A DNA stretch of 57,936 bases from Verrucomicrobiaceae bacterium UBA1938 (GTDB lineage Bacteria > Verrucomicrobiota > Verrucomicrobiia > Verrucomicrobiales > Verrucomicrobiaceae), in the NCBI GenBank assembly GCA_002336895.1, contig DDFC01000043.1, positions 91,448 to 149,383 of the forward strand, in the 5' to 3' direction. The translations under genes were made by a program, and so were the position numbers. Positions 1 through 8,704 of this stretch are shown one piece after another; positions within the stretch are counted from its first letter, which is position 1; each line of letters opens with the position of its first letter. The notes beneath the pieces were generated by a model that was given only the letters and a program-made list of their open reading frames with translations, was not told the DNA's origin and made no database searches.

Positions 1-2
1 TG

Positions 3-2348
3 GGCGACACCGGCCCCTGCGGCCCGTGCACGGAGATCCACATCGACCTGACCCCCGGCCCGCGTGATCTGGATGAAGAGCGCCAGAAGGCCGGCGCCAA
101 GCTGGTGAACGGCAGCGACGCCAGCTGCATCGAGATCTGGAACAACGTCTTCATCCAGTACAACGCCACGCCCGAAGGCACCTTCGAACCCCTGCCCGCC
201 AAGCACGTGGACACCGGCATGGGCTTTGAGCGCGTGTGCTCCATCATCCAGGGCACCAAGGGCTTCACCGACTTCGAAAACGCGAAGATCAGCAACTACG
301 ACACCGACGTCTTCAAGCCGATCTTTGACGAGCTCACCAAGCTCTCTGGCAAGGAATACAAGAGCACCCTGCCCAAGGCCAACGAGCAGGGCCACGTGGT
401 GCCCGTGACCGAGCAGGAAAAGATCGACGTCGCCTTCCGCGTCATCGCCGACCACCTGCGCACGCTCTCCTTTGCGATTGCCGATGGCATCCAACCCGGC
501 AACAGCGACCGCAACTATACGCTGCGCCGCATCCTGCGCCGTGCCGTGAAGTACGGCCGCACGCTGGAGTTTAAGGAGCCCTTCTTCTACAAGCTGGTGG
601 ATGTGCTGGCCGCGCAAATGGGCGATGTGTTCCCTGAAGTGCGCACGAAGAAGGAGCAGATCAAGAGCGTGCTGAAGCTGGAGGAGGAGAGCTTCAACCG
701 GACGTTGGATAAGGGGATCGCAATTTTTGGTGAAAAGTGCTTCTACCTTGTTGTCCAAAGTATGGATCCAAGTGACGACTCGTTTGAGGGCGAATTGACC
801 CGAGGCATGGCTTTGGACCACACATCGAACCCTCAAGACTGGGATTCGATATTGGATTCTGCGAAGAAACTAAGTGCCGGGTGGTCGCCTGAAAAACTGA
901 AGCCTTTTTCTGGTGCTGCTGCTTTTGAACTCTATGACACCTTCGGCTTCCCTCTCGACCTCACCGAGCTTCTTGCCCGCGAGCGCGGCCTGACTGTTGA
1001 CGTAGAAGGCTTCAACAAGCTCATGGAAGAGCAGAAGGAACGCGCGCGCGAAGCCGGCAAGAAGAACAAGCAGGTCGTCTCCGTCTCCGAAATCGAAACC
1101 AAAGCCCCGACCAAGTTCATCGGCTATGATGCCCTCGAAGCTGACGTGAAAGTCCTCGAAGTGGTCTCGATGAAGGACAAGACCGCCGTCGTCCTCGATG
1201 TCTCCACCTGCTACGCGGAGATGGGCGGACAGATTGGTGACGCCGGGCAGCTCATTCTTGGAGCCAACACCTACCCGATCAATGCCACGACCAAGGTGGG
1301 CAACACCTGGCTGCATTTCCTGGACGGCGACGAAGCCCCTGCTGTGGACAGCACGGTGAAGCTGATCGTGGATGCGCCGCGCCGTCATGCGATCGAGCGC
1401 CACCATACGGTGACGCACATCCTGCACTGGGCGCTGCATGAAGTGGTGAGCAAGGACGCCACGCAGAAGGGCTCCAGCGTGACGCCGGACAAGCTGACGT
1501 TTGACTTTAACAGCGGTGCGCTGACTGCGCAGCAGATCGCCGACATCGAGCGTCTGGTGAACGAGCGCATCGTGGCGAATGAACCGGTTTCCTGGACGGA
1601 AGTGCCGTATGTGGAAGCGAAGGCGAACAGCGGCATCATGGCGCTGTTTGGCGAGAAGTATGGCGACCTGGTGCGCGTGGTGCAGATCGGCGGCCAGCGC
1701 AACAAGCTGGACGGCTGGAGCATGGAACTGTGCGGTGGCACCCACACGCGCAGCACGGGCGAGATCGGCCTTTTCCGCCTCGTGGGCGAAAGCGCTGTGG
1801 CCGCAGGCGTGCGCCGTATTGAAGCCATCGCCGGACTGGAAGCCTACAACGCCGCCCGCGCTGATGCCGAGCTGCTGAAGCTGCTGGCCGGCAAGGTGAG
1901 CGCGCAGGGTGCCGTGGATCTGGAGAAGAAGCTGGACCAGATTTTGACCCAGCAGAAGGAACTCGAAAAAGCCCTGAAGGCGGCGCAGCAGCGCGAAGCC
2001 TCCACGAAGGCCCGGGAACTGATGGCCAAAGCCGTCATCAACAACGCCATCGTGGTGCACCTGGGTGATGTGGATGCGGACTATGCAGTGGGCGTGGCCG
2101 AAGCGCTCAAGGCTTCCTTCAACGGCATCGTCGTCCTCGCCGCGACCGGCGGTGGCAGCGTGGCACTGATCGCCAGCGTGGCGAAGGAGCACCAGGGCAA
2201 GGTGCAGGCAGGCAAGATCATCCAGGGCATTGCCCCGATCGTGGGTGGCAAAGGCGGCGGCAAGCCGGACTTCGCCCGCGGCGGCGGCAAGGATGTGGCG
2301 AAGGCAGATGCGGCACTGGCTGAGGCGCGGAAGCTGATCGGAGCGTAG
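3..2348 (+). CDS. alaS: Alanyl-tRNA synthetase, 5'-truncated by window edge
   Basis: Charges tRNA-Ala with alanine in the cytoplasm and edits mischarged Ser/Gly. The frame is open from base 3, so the true start lies upstream; 781 codons are visible. The first residues read GDTGPCGPCTEIH, the class II AlaRS catalytic motif. They are followed by NYTLRRILRRA, the editing-domain motif HHTVTHILH (about 1396) and ELCGGTH (about 1726), and the Gly-rich DHHA1 end GGKGGGKPDFARGGG. A stretch of roughly 57 residues (about 735-905) splits the usual junction between the 'EEESFNRTLDKGIA' helix and 'FSGAAAFELYDTFGFPLDL'. It is visibly more AT-rich than the flanks but stays in frame. Identity is secure; the insertion is the odd point. 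Confidence 0.97.
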   Translation, partial: GDTGPCGPCTEIHIDLTPGPRDLDEERQKAGAKLVNGSDASCIEIWNNVFIQYNATPEGTFEPLPAKHVDTGMGFERVCSIIQGTKGFTDFENAKISNYDTDVFKPIFDELTKLSGKEYKSTLPKANEQGHVVPVTEQEKIDVAFRVIADHLRTLSFAIADGIQPGNSDRNYTLRRILRRAVKYGRTLEFKEPFFYKLVDVLAAQMGDVFPEVRTKKEQIKSVLKLEEESFNRTLDKGIAIFGEKCFYLVVQSMDPSDDSFEGELTRGMALDHTSNPQDWDSILDSAKKLSAGWSPEKLKPFSGAAAFELYDTFGFPLDLTELLARERGLTVDVEGFNKLMEEQKERAREAGKKNKQVVSVSEIETKAPTKFIGYDALEADVKVLEVVSMKDKTAVVLDVSTCYAEMGGQIGDAGQLILGANTYPINATTKVGNTWLHFLDGDEAPAVDSTVKLIVDAPRRHAIERHHTVTHILHWALHEVVSKDATQKGSSVTPDKLTFDFNSGALTAQQIADIERLVNERIVANEPVSWTEVPYVEAKANSGIMALFGEKYGDLVRVVQIGGQRNKLDGWSMELCGGTHTRSTGEIGLFRLVGESAVAAGVRRIEAIAGLEAYNAARADAELLKLLAGKVSAQGAVDLEKKLDQILTQQKELEKALKAAQQREASTKARELMAKAVINNAIVVHLGDVDADYAVGVAEALKASFNGIVVLAATGGGSVALIASVAKEHQGKVQAGKIIQGIAPIVGGKGGGKPDFARGGGKDVAKADAALAEARKLIGA

Positions 2349-2396
2349 GCGGCATTTGAAAAGCCTGGCGCAGTGTCAGGCCGCTGGAGTGCGGAA

Positions 2397-2473
2397 AGCG
2401 CTTTGCGTCCTGGAGTGCTCCAGTCCTCTGGAGCTTTGCGCAGGCCAGTGGGCGCTCGAAAACGCAAAGCGCT
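2397..2473. repeat. Inverted repeat after alaS
   Basis: A perfect 12-base inverted repeat, AGCGCTTTGCGT (2397-2408) and ACGCAAAGCGCT (2462-2473), lies in the 177-bp gap between alaS and the next gene. The loop is about 53 bases and no T-run follows, so this is not a classical terminator. It could be a dispersed palindromic element or an mRNA 3' structure. Confidence 0.5.
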
Positions 2474-2525
2474 GGCAGCTGGTACGCTCATTTCAAGATG
2501 AGCGTGTTTGCGACGTATTCCCTGA

Positions 2526-3998
2526 ATGCGCGCGAATCCCCCTGCCCTCACCCGTCGGCGAATGCTGCAAACCACCACGGGAGCGCTGCTCGCAGGTGCC
2601 ACGGCACAAGCAGCCCCTGCGAAGAAAAAGGTCATTGTCATCGGCGGGGGTATCGGAGGGCTGAGCTGTGCGTATGACCTGATGGAGCGCGGACATGAAG
2701 TGACTGTGCTGGAGGCCGCGCGCCGCACGGGCGGGCATGTAAAGACGATCTATGATCCGCTGCCGGACGGGCTTTATGCGGATGTGGGGGCGGAGCAGTT
2801 CACCGATCCTGGCTATGACACGTATCGCGAATGGGTGCGGAAGTTTGACCTGCCCGTGCTGGCCTACGAGCGGCGGCGGAAGATGTACTCCCACGTGCGC
2901 GGAAAATGGCGCACGGAGGAGGAGCTGGCGGATGCGAAGACCCAGCGCGCGTTCGGCTTCAACGAGCGCGAGGTGGCCTACATGCAGGAGCATGGCTGGA
3001 AAAACATCTCCCGTCTGTACTTCGGCCCCATGGCGGAGAAGTTTAAAGACGAGTACCAGCCCCTTGGCGCGGGGCTGGATGAGCTGGACCACGTGGTGCT
3101 GGGCGACTGGCTGGCGGAGCAGGGAGCGTCTGAAACGGCGCGCAGCTTCTGCGGCGGCTCGCGGCTGAGCAGCAAGGAGAAGCCCGCGACGGAGAGCGAT
3201 GTCTCGGCGCTGTACCGCATCTGGCAGGAGTCGATCGTGAAGATGCGCGGGCTGCCGGTGTTTAAGCGCGAGGTGTTCCGGCTCAAGGGCGGCAACCAGC
3301 TGCTGCCGGACACCTTTGCCAGGCTGCTCGGTGAGCGCGTGCGGAAGAACTGCAAGGTGACGACGCTGACGCATGATGCGGGCGGCGTCACGGCCACCTG
3401 CACCGAAGGGCCTGACAAAAAGGAGCAGACACTGAAGGCGGACTACGCGGTGATGTGCGTGTCTCCGCTGGTGATCGCGGGCATCCAGGTCTCGCCGGGC
3501 TGGCCGGAGGCGAAGAAGTTGGCACTCGCGCACACGCCCATGGGCATGCAGTCACGCATCGTGCTGCAGGCAAAGACGCGCTTCTGGGAGGGCGACACGC
3601 TGCCGAGCATCAACCTGGAGACGGGCAGCAGCACCATGAGCCTCGTGTACGAATGCGCGGGCGAGGTGCCCGGAGAGAGCTGCGTGCTGATGGGCAGCGG
3701 CCCGCCCGTGCTCTCCGCCGAGGATGCGCTGGCGGCCTTTCGCAAGTTTTACCCCGGCGGGAACAAGGACAGCATCGAGCGCGCCATCGTGCACGAGTGG
3801 TGGAAGGAGGAGCCGCTGGCCATTGGCTGTGAGCGGCATCCTTTCCCGCTGGGCAGGCTGGCGCAAATCTGGCCGCACCTCATCCAGCCCGTAGGGCGTG
3901 TACATTTTGCGGGAGCTGCGTATGACAATCTGCCTTGGGGCCAGGATGCGGCGACGCGATCTGCACGGCGGGTGACGCTGGCGATTGACGGGGCGTGA
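2526..3998 (+). CDS. Tat-exported FAD-dependent amine oxidase/oxidoreductase
   Basis: The 490-residue protein starts with a twin-arginine-like leader (LTRRRMLQTTTGALLAG), then the FAD dinucleotide-binding motif VIVIGGGIGGLSCAYDLMERG, and E-rich VTVLEAARRTGGHVKT (about residues 37-75). This is the flavin monoamine oxidase / protoporphyrinogen oxidase superfamily layout. The C-terminal end, GRVHFAGAAYDNLPWGQDAATRSARRV, is the second FAD contact region typical of the family. It probably oxidises an amine or related substrate in the periplasm; the substrate cannot be read from sequence. It is monocistronic and separated from alaS by a gap carrying an inverted repeat. Confidence 0.85.
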   Translation: MRANPPALTRRRMLQTTTGALLAGATAQAAPAKKKVIVIGGGIGGLSCAYDLMERGHEVTVLEAARRTGGHVKTIYDPLPDGLYADVGAEQFTDPGYDTYREWVRKFDLPVLAYERRRKMYSHVRGKWRTEEELADAKTQRAFGFNEREVAYMQEHGWKNISRLYFGPMAEKFKDEYQPLGAGLDELDHVVLGDWLAEQGASETARSFCGGSRLSSKEKPATESDVSALYRIWQESIVKMRGLPVFKREVFRLKGGNQLLPDTFARLLGERVRKNCKVTTLTHDAGGVTATCTEGPDKKEQTLKADYAVMCVSPLVIAGIQVSPGWPEAKKLALAHTPMGMQSRIVLQAKTRFWEGDTLPSINLETGSSTMSLVYECAGEVPGESCVLMGSGPPVLSAEDALAAFRKFYPGGNKDSIERAIVHEWWKEEPLAIGCERHPFPLGRLAQIWPHLIQPVGRVHFAGAAYDNLPWGQDAATRSARRVTLAIDGA

Positions 3999-4047
3999 TG
4001 CGGAATGCGCTCGCATAGAAGGGAGCGCGGGCCTCCGAGCCCTCAGC

Positions 4048-4092
4048 ACTCCGCCCGGGCAATGTGGCAAGATTTTTGAGAGTTGGTCTAAA
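4048..4092 (+). repeat. Dispersed repeat copy (family A)
   Basis: The segment 'gggcaatgtggcaagatttt' continuing 'tgagagttggtctaa' recurs almost identically at 5366-5412 and in inverted, diverged form at 5240-5267. It lies in the 276-bp convergent gap between the amine oxidase and xthA. Otherwise the gap holds no gene I can support. Confidence 0.8.
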
Positions 4093-4274
4093 GCGCCGCC
4101 ATACCAAGCCATTCTGGAAGAGACAGCCGCCACGCATGAAGGCTCCTTGTCATGCGGAACCGCAAGCGTCAGGCGGAGTGCTGCGGATCTCCGAGCTGAT
4201 CTTTACCCACAAAGTTGAAGATAAAAATTTTACCGCAGTTGTGAAGAGTGTCTGCGGGCGGGTGTCCCATTCCC

Positions 4275-5030
4275 TCACCCCACCACCAGCTCCACCGGGC
4301 AGTGATCGCTCCCATGCACATCATCCCGGATCGTGCATGACTTCAGCGCCGGCTTCAGCTTCTCAGACGCCAGCCAGTAGTCCAGACGCCACCCGATGTT
4401 CTTCGCCCGCGCATCCGGCGTGCGTTGCGTCCACCACGTGTAGCGGCCCGGGTTCGGATCAAACTGGCGGAACACATCCAGAAATCCCGCGTCCAGGTGC
4501 TTCGTAAAGCTCGCGCGCTCCTCATCGCTGAACCCCGGGTTCATGCGGTTGCTCTTCGGATTCGCCAGATCAATCTCCTGGTGCGCGCAGTTCAGATCCC
4601 CGCAGGCGATCACCGGCTTCTTCTTCTCCAGCTTCTTCAGGTGTGCACGGTACGCATCATCCCACGACAGCCGGTAGTCCAGCCGCGCCAGCTCGGCCTG
4701 CGAGTTCGGCGTGTACACATTCACCACGTAAAAATCCGGAAACTCCACCGTGATCAGCCGCCCCTCGCGGTCATGCTCGTCGATGCCAAGGCCCAGCGTG
4801 CTCGTCTTGAACGGCACCCGGCTCAGGATGAGCGTGCCGGAATACCCCTTTTTCACCGCGCTGTTCCACACCGCGCTGTATCCTGGAAACCACCCCAGAT
4901 CCACCTGCTCCTGCTGCGCCTTCGTCTCCTGCAGGCAGATCACATCGGCATCGCCGTTGAGCATGTATTCGCGGAGGCCTTTGCCCAGGGAGGCACGGAT
5001 GCCGTTGACGTTCCAGGAGGTGAGTTTCAT
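4275..5030 (-). CDS. xthA: Exodeoxyribonuclease III
   Basis: AP endonuclease and 3'-5' exonuclease of base excision repair. The start at 5030 (MKLTSWNVNGIRA) is chosen because the first 36 residues of the longer ORF do not resemble the family; this leaves 251 residues, the usual ExoIII size. Exonuclease-endonuclease-phosphatase landmarks appear in order: WNVNGIRA, LQETKAQ (metal-binding Glu), YTPNSQ, GDLNCAH (Asp/Asn catalytic pair), WWTQR, LDYWLAS, and the terminal GSDHCPVEL with the catalytic Asp-His. It stands alone between two repeat-containing gaps. Confidence 0.95.
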   Translation of the reverse strand: MKLTSWNVNGIRASLGKGLREYMLNGDADVICLQETKAQQEQVDLGWFPGYSAVWNSAVKKGYSGTLILSRVPFKTSTLGLGIDEHDREGRLITVEFPDFYVVNVYTPNSQAELARLDYRLSWDDAYRAHLKKLEKKKPVIACGDLNCAHQEIDLANPKSNRMNPGFSDEERASFTKHLDAGFLDVFRQFDPNPGRYTWWTQRTPDARAKNIGWRLDYWLASEKLKPALKSCTIRDDVHGSDHCPVELVVG

Positions 5031-5239
5031 GTGAAAAAAGAAGGTGGCAGATAGAAGCCGGAAACCGCACGCTGGAAAGAGGGGAATCAGAGAAGGTGAC
5101 GAAGCGTCACGTGCTTGCGCTCGTATCGAGCTCCACAACGTTAAACCTTATCGTCACGACCTTCGACAAGCTAGCCAATAGTAGCCTTGTTCCTGCGGAA
5201 CAAGGAATGCTCCGCCTCGCCCCAGACACTTGGAGCGTT

Positions 5240-5412
5240 TTAGACCAGTTCTCGAAAAGATTGTCATAGATGAACCGGCGAGCGCAGCGGCCCCAGTGGC
5301 AAGGCGGAAGCGCCGCCTGCTATTCGAAAATAACAGGCAAGCGACTAACGCAGCCAATGGGGCCGCTCCGCCGTCCGGGCAATGTGACAAGATTTTTGAG
5401 AGTTGGTCTAAA
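5240..5412. repeat. Inverted pair of family A repeat
   Basis: The left end (5240-5267, 'ttagaccagttctcgaaaag' onward) is an imperfect reverse complement (22 of 28 bases by my alignment) of the right end (5384-5411, '...tgagagttggtctaa'). The two ends enclose about 115 bp. The right end extends to 5366 and is a direct repeat of 4048-4092. No transposase is present, so this resembles a non-autonomous palindromic element. Confidence 0.75.
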
Positions 5413-5454
5413 TAAAAACGCACCCGACAAGCCCAAGGCGGCAGACGCGCTTCT

Positions 5455-5629
5455 CCCTCTCCCCGCCCCTGGCGCGCATGAACAAGGGGCATGTGTTGCC
5501 TTCGGGGAGAGGGTCGGGGTGAGGGGGGCGATCCACAGCCTTCGCTGACATGATCCAGCCCGCCAAAACACGACGGCCAATTCCGCAAGCCCGTAGGGCT
5601 GGCACAAAAATACCCATGGGTGCCAGCCC
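5455..5629. repeat. Further inverted repeats in the 5031-5722 gap
   Basis: In this 692-bp non-coding stretch there is an 11-base inverted repeat, CCCTCTCCCCG (5455-5465) with CGGGGAGAGGG (5503-5513). There is also a 10-base perfect one, GGGCTGGCAC (5596-5605) with GTGCCAGCCC (5620-5629). With the family A repeats they fill most of the gap. I see no protein-coding gene or tRNA in it. Confidence 0.7.
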
Positions 5630-5722
5630 ACGGAAACCATCACACACATCGTTCGCTCATCTGAAACCGCGTGGCAGTGACACAAAACTTGATCCTCACT
5701 CGCTTCACGCCTTCACTCCCCC

Positions 5723-6358
5723 ATGAGCTTTGACCTCCTCGCCCCGCACTACCGCTGGATGGAGGCGCTCTGCGCAGGCGGCCAGTTGCAGCGCTGCCGC
5801 ACCGCACTGCTCCCGGTCATTCAGCCTCCGCAGCGCGTCCTCATCTATGGCGAGGGAAACGGCCGCTTTCTCTCCAAACTCTGCCGCCGCTTTCCCGCCG
5901 CAGAGATCACCGTCGTGGAGGCCAGCTCGGTCATGATCTCCCTCGCCCGCACGCGCCTGCAGCGCGCTGGGCTGGCGGACTCACACGTGGACTTCATTCA
6001 TGCAGACGCCCTCACATGGCAGCCCCCGGCGGTCACATACGACCTCGTCGTCACCTGCTTCTTTCTCGACTGCTTCAGCGCAGCGCAGCTGCGCCAGCTC
6101 GTGCCTCTCATCGCCACCGCAGCCACTTCAGAGGCGCAGTGGCTGAATGCCGACTTCCAGATCGCACCCTCAGGCCTGCGCCGCCTCTGCAGCCGCGTCA
6201 TCGTGGGCTTCTTGTACGCATTCTTTCGCCGTGCCACCCAGCTCGCCGCAGATGAACTGGTCGATGTTTCACCGCTGCTGGCCGCCGCAGGCTTCACTCG
6301 CTGCGAGCGGCACACATTCGTTCTCCGCCTCTTGTTTTGCGAGCGCTGGCAGCGTTGA
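5723..6358 (+). CDS. Class I SAM-dependent methyltransferase
   Basis: The 211-residue protein has a Rossmann-type SAM site: motif I VLIYGEGNGRFLSKL (about residues 39-53), the acidic residue ending beta-2 in ITVVEASSVMI, FIHADALTW (motif II-like) and the post-motif DLVVTCFFLDCF. The substrate is unknown. It begins at an ATG after the repeat-rich gap and lies 90 bp before a secreted outer-membrane protein. It could modify a quinone, lipid or small molecule; nothing nearby decides this. Confidence 0.8.
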   Translation: MSFDLLAPHYRWMEALCAGGQLQRCRTALLPVIQPPQRVLIYGEGNGRFLSKLCRRFPAAEITVVEASSVMISLARTRLQRAGLADSHVDFIHADALTWQPPAVTYDLVVTCFFLDCFSAAQLRQLVPLIATAATSEAQWLNADFQIAPSGLRRLCSRVIVGFLYAFFRRATQLAADELVDVSPLLAAAGFTRCERHTFVLRLLFCERWQR

Positions 6359-6448
6359 GAGATTGCGTCTCAGGCTCGACGCATAACTTGTTCAATGGAT
6401 GCCAATCCACGCGGATCATTGCATGCGCATTCATGCTTTTATATTGGC

Positions 6449-7363
6449 ATGGACCTTAAACCACACTCCCAAAATCGGTGGTTGCTTGCGCTGGGTGTCA
6501 GCGCCATGGCAGCCGTGTCACTTTCCACCGCCAGCGCCGGCACAGCCGCCCCTGCAAAAGCTCCAGTCGCTGACGTCTTCGACTGGAAGGAGAACACCAT
6601 CTCCCCCGTCACCAACCCGATCTACTTTGAAGATCCGGTCATCCGCTCTGAAATCCGCCCCATCTTCATCTACCACAATTTCGACAACCAGTTTGTGACA
6701 GGTCGTGGCAGTGCACGCGTCGGCGCCATCCAGTTCCGCTATGCCATCACCGACCGCCTCGCCTTCATCGCCACTGAAGACGGCTACATGAACATCAACG
6801 GCACGGGTGTGAAGGGGAACGGCTGGCTCGACCTCGCCGCCGGCTTCAAATACGCCCTCATCAACGATGTGCAGAACCAGTTCATCCTCACCCCCGGCTT
6901 CACCTTCCAGCTTCCCACCGGAGACAACAAAGTCTTCAACGGACGCGGCAGCGGCCAGATCAATCCCTTCGTCTCCTTCGCCAAGGGCTTCGGCAATCTG
7001 CACTTCACCGGCAACGTCGGCGTGCTCATCCCCCTGCTGCGCCAGGAGCAGAACACCATGGCTCACTACAGCCTCATGGTGGACTACTATGTCAGCAACT
7101 GGTTCATCCCCTTCGCCACCGCCAACTTCTGGACCTCGCTGAACAGCGCCTCCAACATCCCCGGCCTCCGCACCAACGGTTATGACGTCATCAACTTCGG
7201 CTCTGGCAATGCCACCGGCGTCACTCAGGGCATGCTCGGCATCGGCTTCCGTTCCAACATCCAGAAAAACCTCTCTCTCGGTTTTGCCTATGAAATGGCC
7301 GTCGTGAAGCCCTACGGCCTCTCCAACAACCGCTTCACCATGGACATGTGCATCCGCTTCTGA
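6449..7363 (+). CDS. Secreted outer-membrane beta-barrel protein
   Basis: I take the ATG at 6449 as start because MDLKPHSQNRWLLALGVSAM opens a clear Sec signal peptide ending near TASAG; the longer ORF adds 18 unlikely residues. The mature part (total 304 residues) alternates polar and aromatic residues in strand-length blocks and ends with FTMDMCIRF, a terminal aromatic as in outer-membrane barrels. Segments such as GWLDLAAGFKYALI and FILTPGFTFQLPTGD resemble MetA/transporter-type barrels of uncharacterised function. A strong terminator follows at 7406. Confidence 0.7.
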   Translation: MDLKPHSQNRWLLALGVSAMAAVSLSTASAGTAAPAKAPVADVFDWKENTISPVTNPIYFEDPVIRSEIRPIFIYHNFDNQFVTGRGSARVGAIQFRYAITDRLAFIATEDGYMNINGTGVKGNGWLDLAAGFKYALINDVQNQFILTPGFTFQLPTGDNKVFNGRGSGQINPFVSFAKGFGNLHFTGNVGVLIPLLRQEQNTMAHYSLMVDYYVSNWFIPFATANFWTSLNSASNIPGLRTNGYDVINFGSGNATGVTQGMLGIGFRSNIQKNLSLGFAYEMAVVKPYGLSNNRFTMDMCIRF

Positions 7364-7405
7364 TCTTCGAATTTTGTTAGGTTGAGTCAGAGGTGAAGTT
7401 GAGTC

Positions 7406-7440
7406 GCGCACGGGGACGCAGGTCCCCGTGCGCTTTTGTT
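7406..7440 (+). terminator. Rho-independent terminator
   Basis: A perfect 12-bp stem, GCGCACGGGGAC / GTCCCCGTGCGC, has the 4-base loop gcag and is followed directly by TTTTGTTTTT. It ends transcription of the upstream outer-membrane protein gene. Confidence 0.9.
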
Positions 7441-7489
7441 TTTGCCCGCGCTCTCACCCGGAGGATAGCCGTCCCGGCTGTCAGTGGGA

Positions 7490-7626
7490 GACAGGCCTCC
7501 GGCCTGTCCTCGCCCCCACCGCAGCTTCTTCACAATCGCGTCGGCGGTCTGCAGGAGAGAATCCCTCTCGCCTTCGTTCCTCCCATTCCCCCACCCGGAG
7601 ACCCAGAATTTTGAGAACCAGCCTAA
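7490..7626. repeat. Small palindrome and weak family A copy
   Basis: In the 306-bp gap 7364-7669, an 8-bp inverted repeat GACAGGCC-tcc-GGCCTGTC lies at 7490-7508. The segment 7605-7626 (agaattttgagaaccagcct...) is a diverged copy of the family A repeat seen at 4-5.4 kb. Apart from the terminator nothing else is evident in the gap. Confidence 0.5.
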
Positions 7627-7669
7627 GTTGTCAGGGAGCAGCACCGTTGCATCTTACCCCCAGACAACC

Positions 7670-8698
7670 ATGACCCGCCACCCCCTTTCCCATGCCGCTG
7701 GCGCGCTAGCGCTGCTTCTCGCTCTCAACTCCTGCGGCAAGCAAGAGCAGCCTCCCGCCGCGTCGGCCCCTGCAGCACCGGCCCCGGCACCCGTGGCGGC
7801 CAAGCCCGCCACTCCGGCACCTGCTCCTACGCCTGCTCCGGCTCCGGCCAAATCTGCGGAAGCCATGTTCTCTTCCGCCCCCGTGGACATCAACGGCTTC
7901 GGCAGCGACGAGCCCGTCCTCCGCGTGGACGAGCCCAAGCGCGGCGTCATCGTCATCAGCCCTGACGACCTCAAGCACTCCACCCAGCAGCACTGGGACC
8001 AATATGACTGCGAGAGCTTCAACCCCAAGCGCTGGGGCCGCTACGAGGTCCGCGTCACCTACACGCTGCGAAACACCACCCTCGGCACCCAGTTCCGCTT
8101 CGCCCAGCAGCCGCTGAAAAAGACCCTCATGGCTACCAGCCAGCCCAAGTGTGCCATCTACGGTACGGTCTATGTGGAAAAGCCCATGACCTACCCCTTC
8201 TCCATCTTCACCGCCGCCACCGGCAGCGAACCCGGCTTTGAAGTGCACGAAGTCGCCTTCGTCCCCGCACCCGAAGGCCCCGCACCCGTCCAGGCCGCCG
8301 ATGGCAGCATCGTGCTCGAAGCCTCCAGCGCCACCACCTGGGCCGAAAACATGCGCTATGAGCCCAAGTCCGAAAAAAACTGCCTCGGCTTCTGGACCAG
8401 CGAAGACGACTTCGCCGAATGGGATTTCGAAGTCACCAAGCCCGGCCGCTATAAAGTCACCGTCGTGCACGGCTGCGGCACTGGCAATGAAGGCAGCCAG
8501 GTGGCTGTCAAAGTCGGCGGCCAGGAGCTGAAATTCACCGTCAAGGACACCGGCGGCTTCCAGAAATGGTCCGAGGAATCCGTCGGCGAGGTGGAAATCA
8601 AAGCCCCCGGCAAGATGCGTCTCGTCATCGACCCCGTCTCCAAGGCCAAGAGCGCCGTGCTCGATGTCAGCAAAGTCGTGCTCAAGCCCGTAAGCTGA
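7670..8698 (+). CDS. Lipoprotein with Ala/Pro linker and carbohydrate-binding-like C-terminal domain
   Basis: Start at 7670 gives MTRHPLSHAAGALALLLALNSCGK, a lipoprotein signal with Cys near residue 23, followed by a roughly 40-residue Ala/Pro-rich linker. Total length is 342. The C-terminal 130 residues (GSIVLEASSATTWAENMRYE ... WDFEVTKPGRYKVTVVHGC ... GEVEIKAPGKMRLVIDPV) look like the jelly-roll, DUF5077/CBM6-like module often fused to sulfatases in this phylum. It may anchor to the envelope and bind glycans. Six bases separate it from the next gene, so the two are likely cotranscribed. Confidence 0.65.
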   Translation: MTRHPLSHAAGALALLLALNSCGKQEQPPAASAPAAPAPAPVAAKPATPAPAPTPAPAPAKSAEAMFSSAPVDINGFGSDEPVLRVDEPKRGVIVISPDDLKHSTQQHWDQYDCESFNPKRWGRYEVRVTYTLRNTTLGTQFRFAQQPLKKTLMATSQPKCAIYGTVYVEKPMTYPFSIFTAATGSEPGFEVHEVAFVPAPEGPAPVQAADGSIVLEASSATTWAENMRYEPKSEKNCLGFWTSEDDFAEWDFEVTKPGRYKVTVVHGCGTGNEGSQVAVKVGGQELKFTVKDTGGFQKWSEESVGEVEIKAPGKMRLVIDPVSKAKSAVLDVSKVVLKPVS

Positions 8699-8704
8699 GA
8701 CCGC

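Noticed and set aside
870..2192. 440-residue ORF antisense to alaS
   Set aside because: Shadow of a GC-rich gene: composition is His/Arg/Gly-rich and no domain is seen, while alaS on the plus strand is certain.
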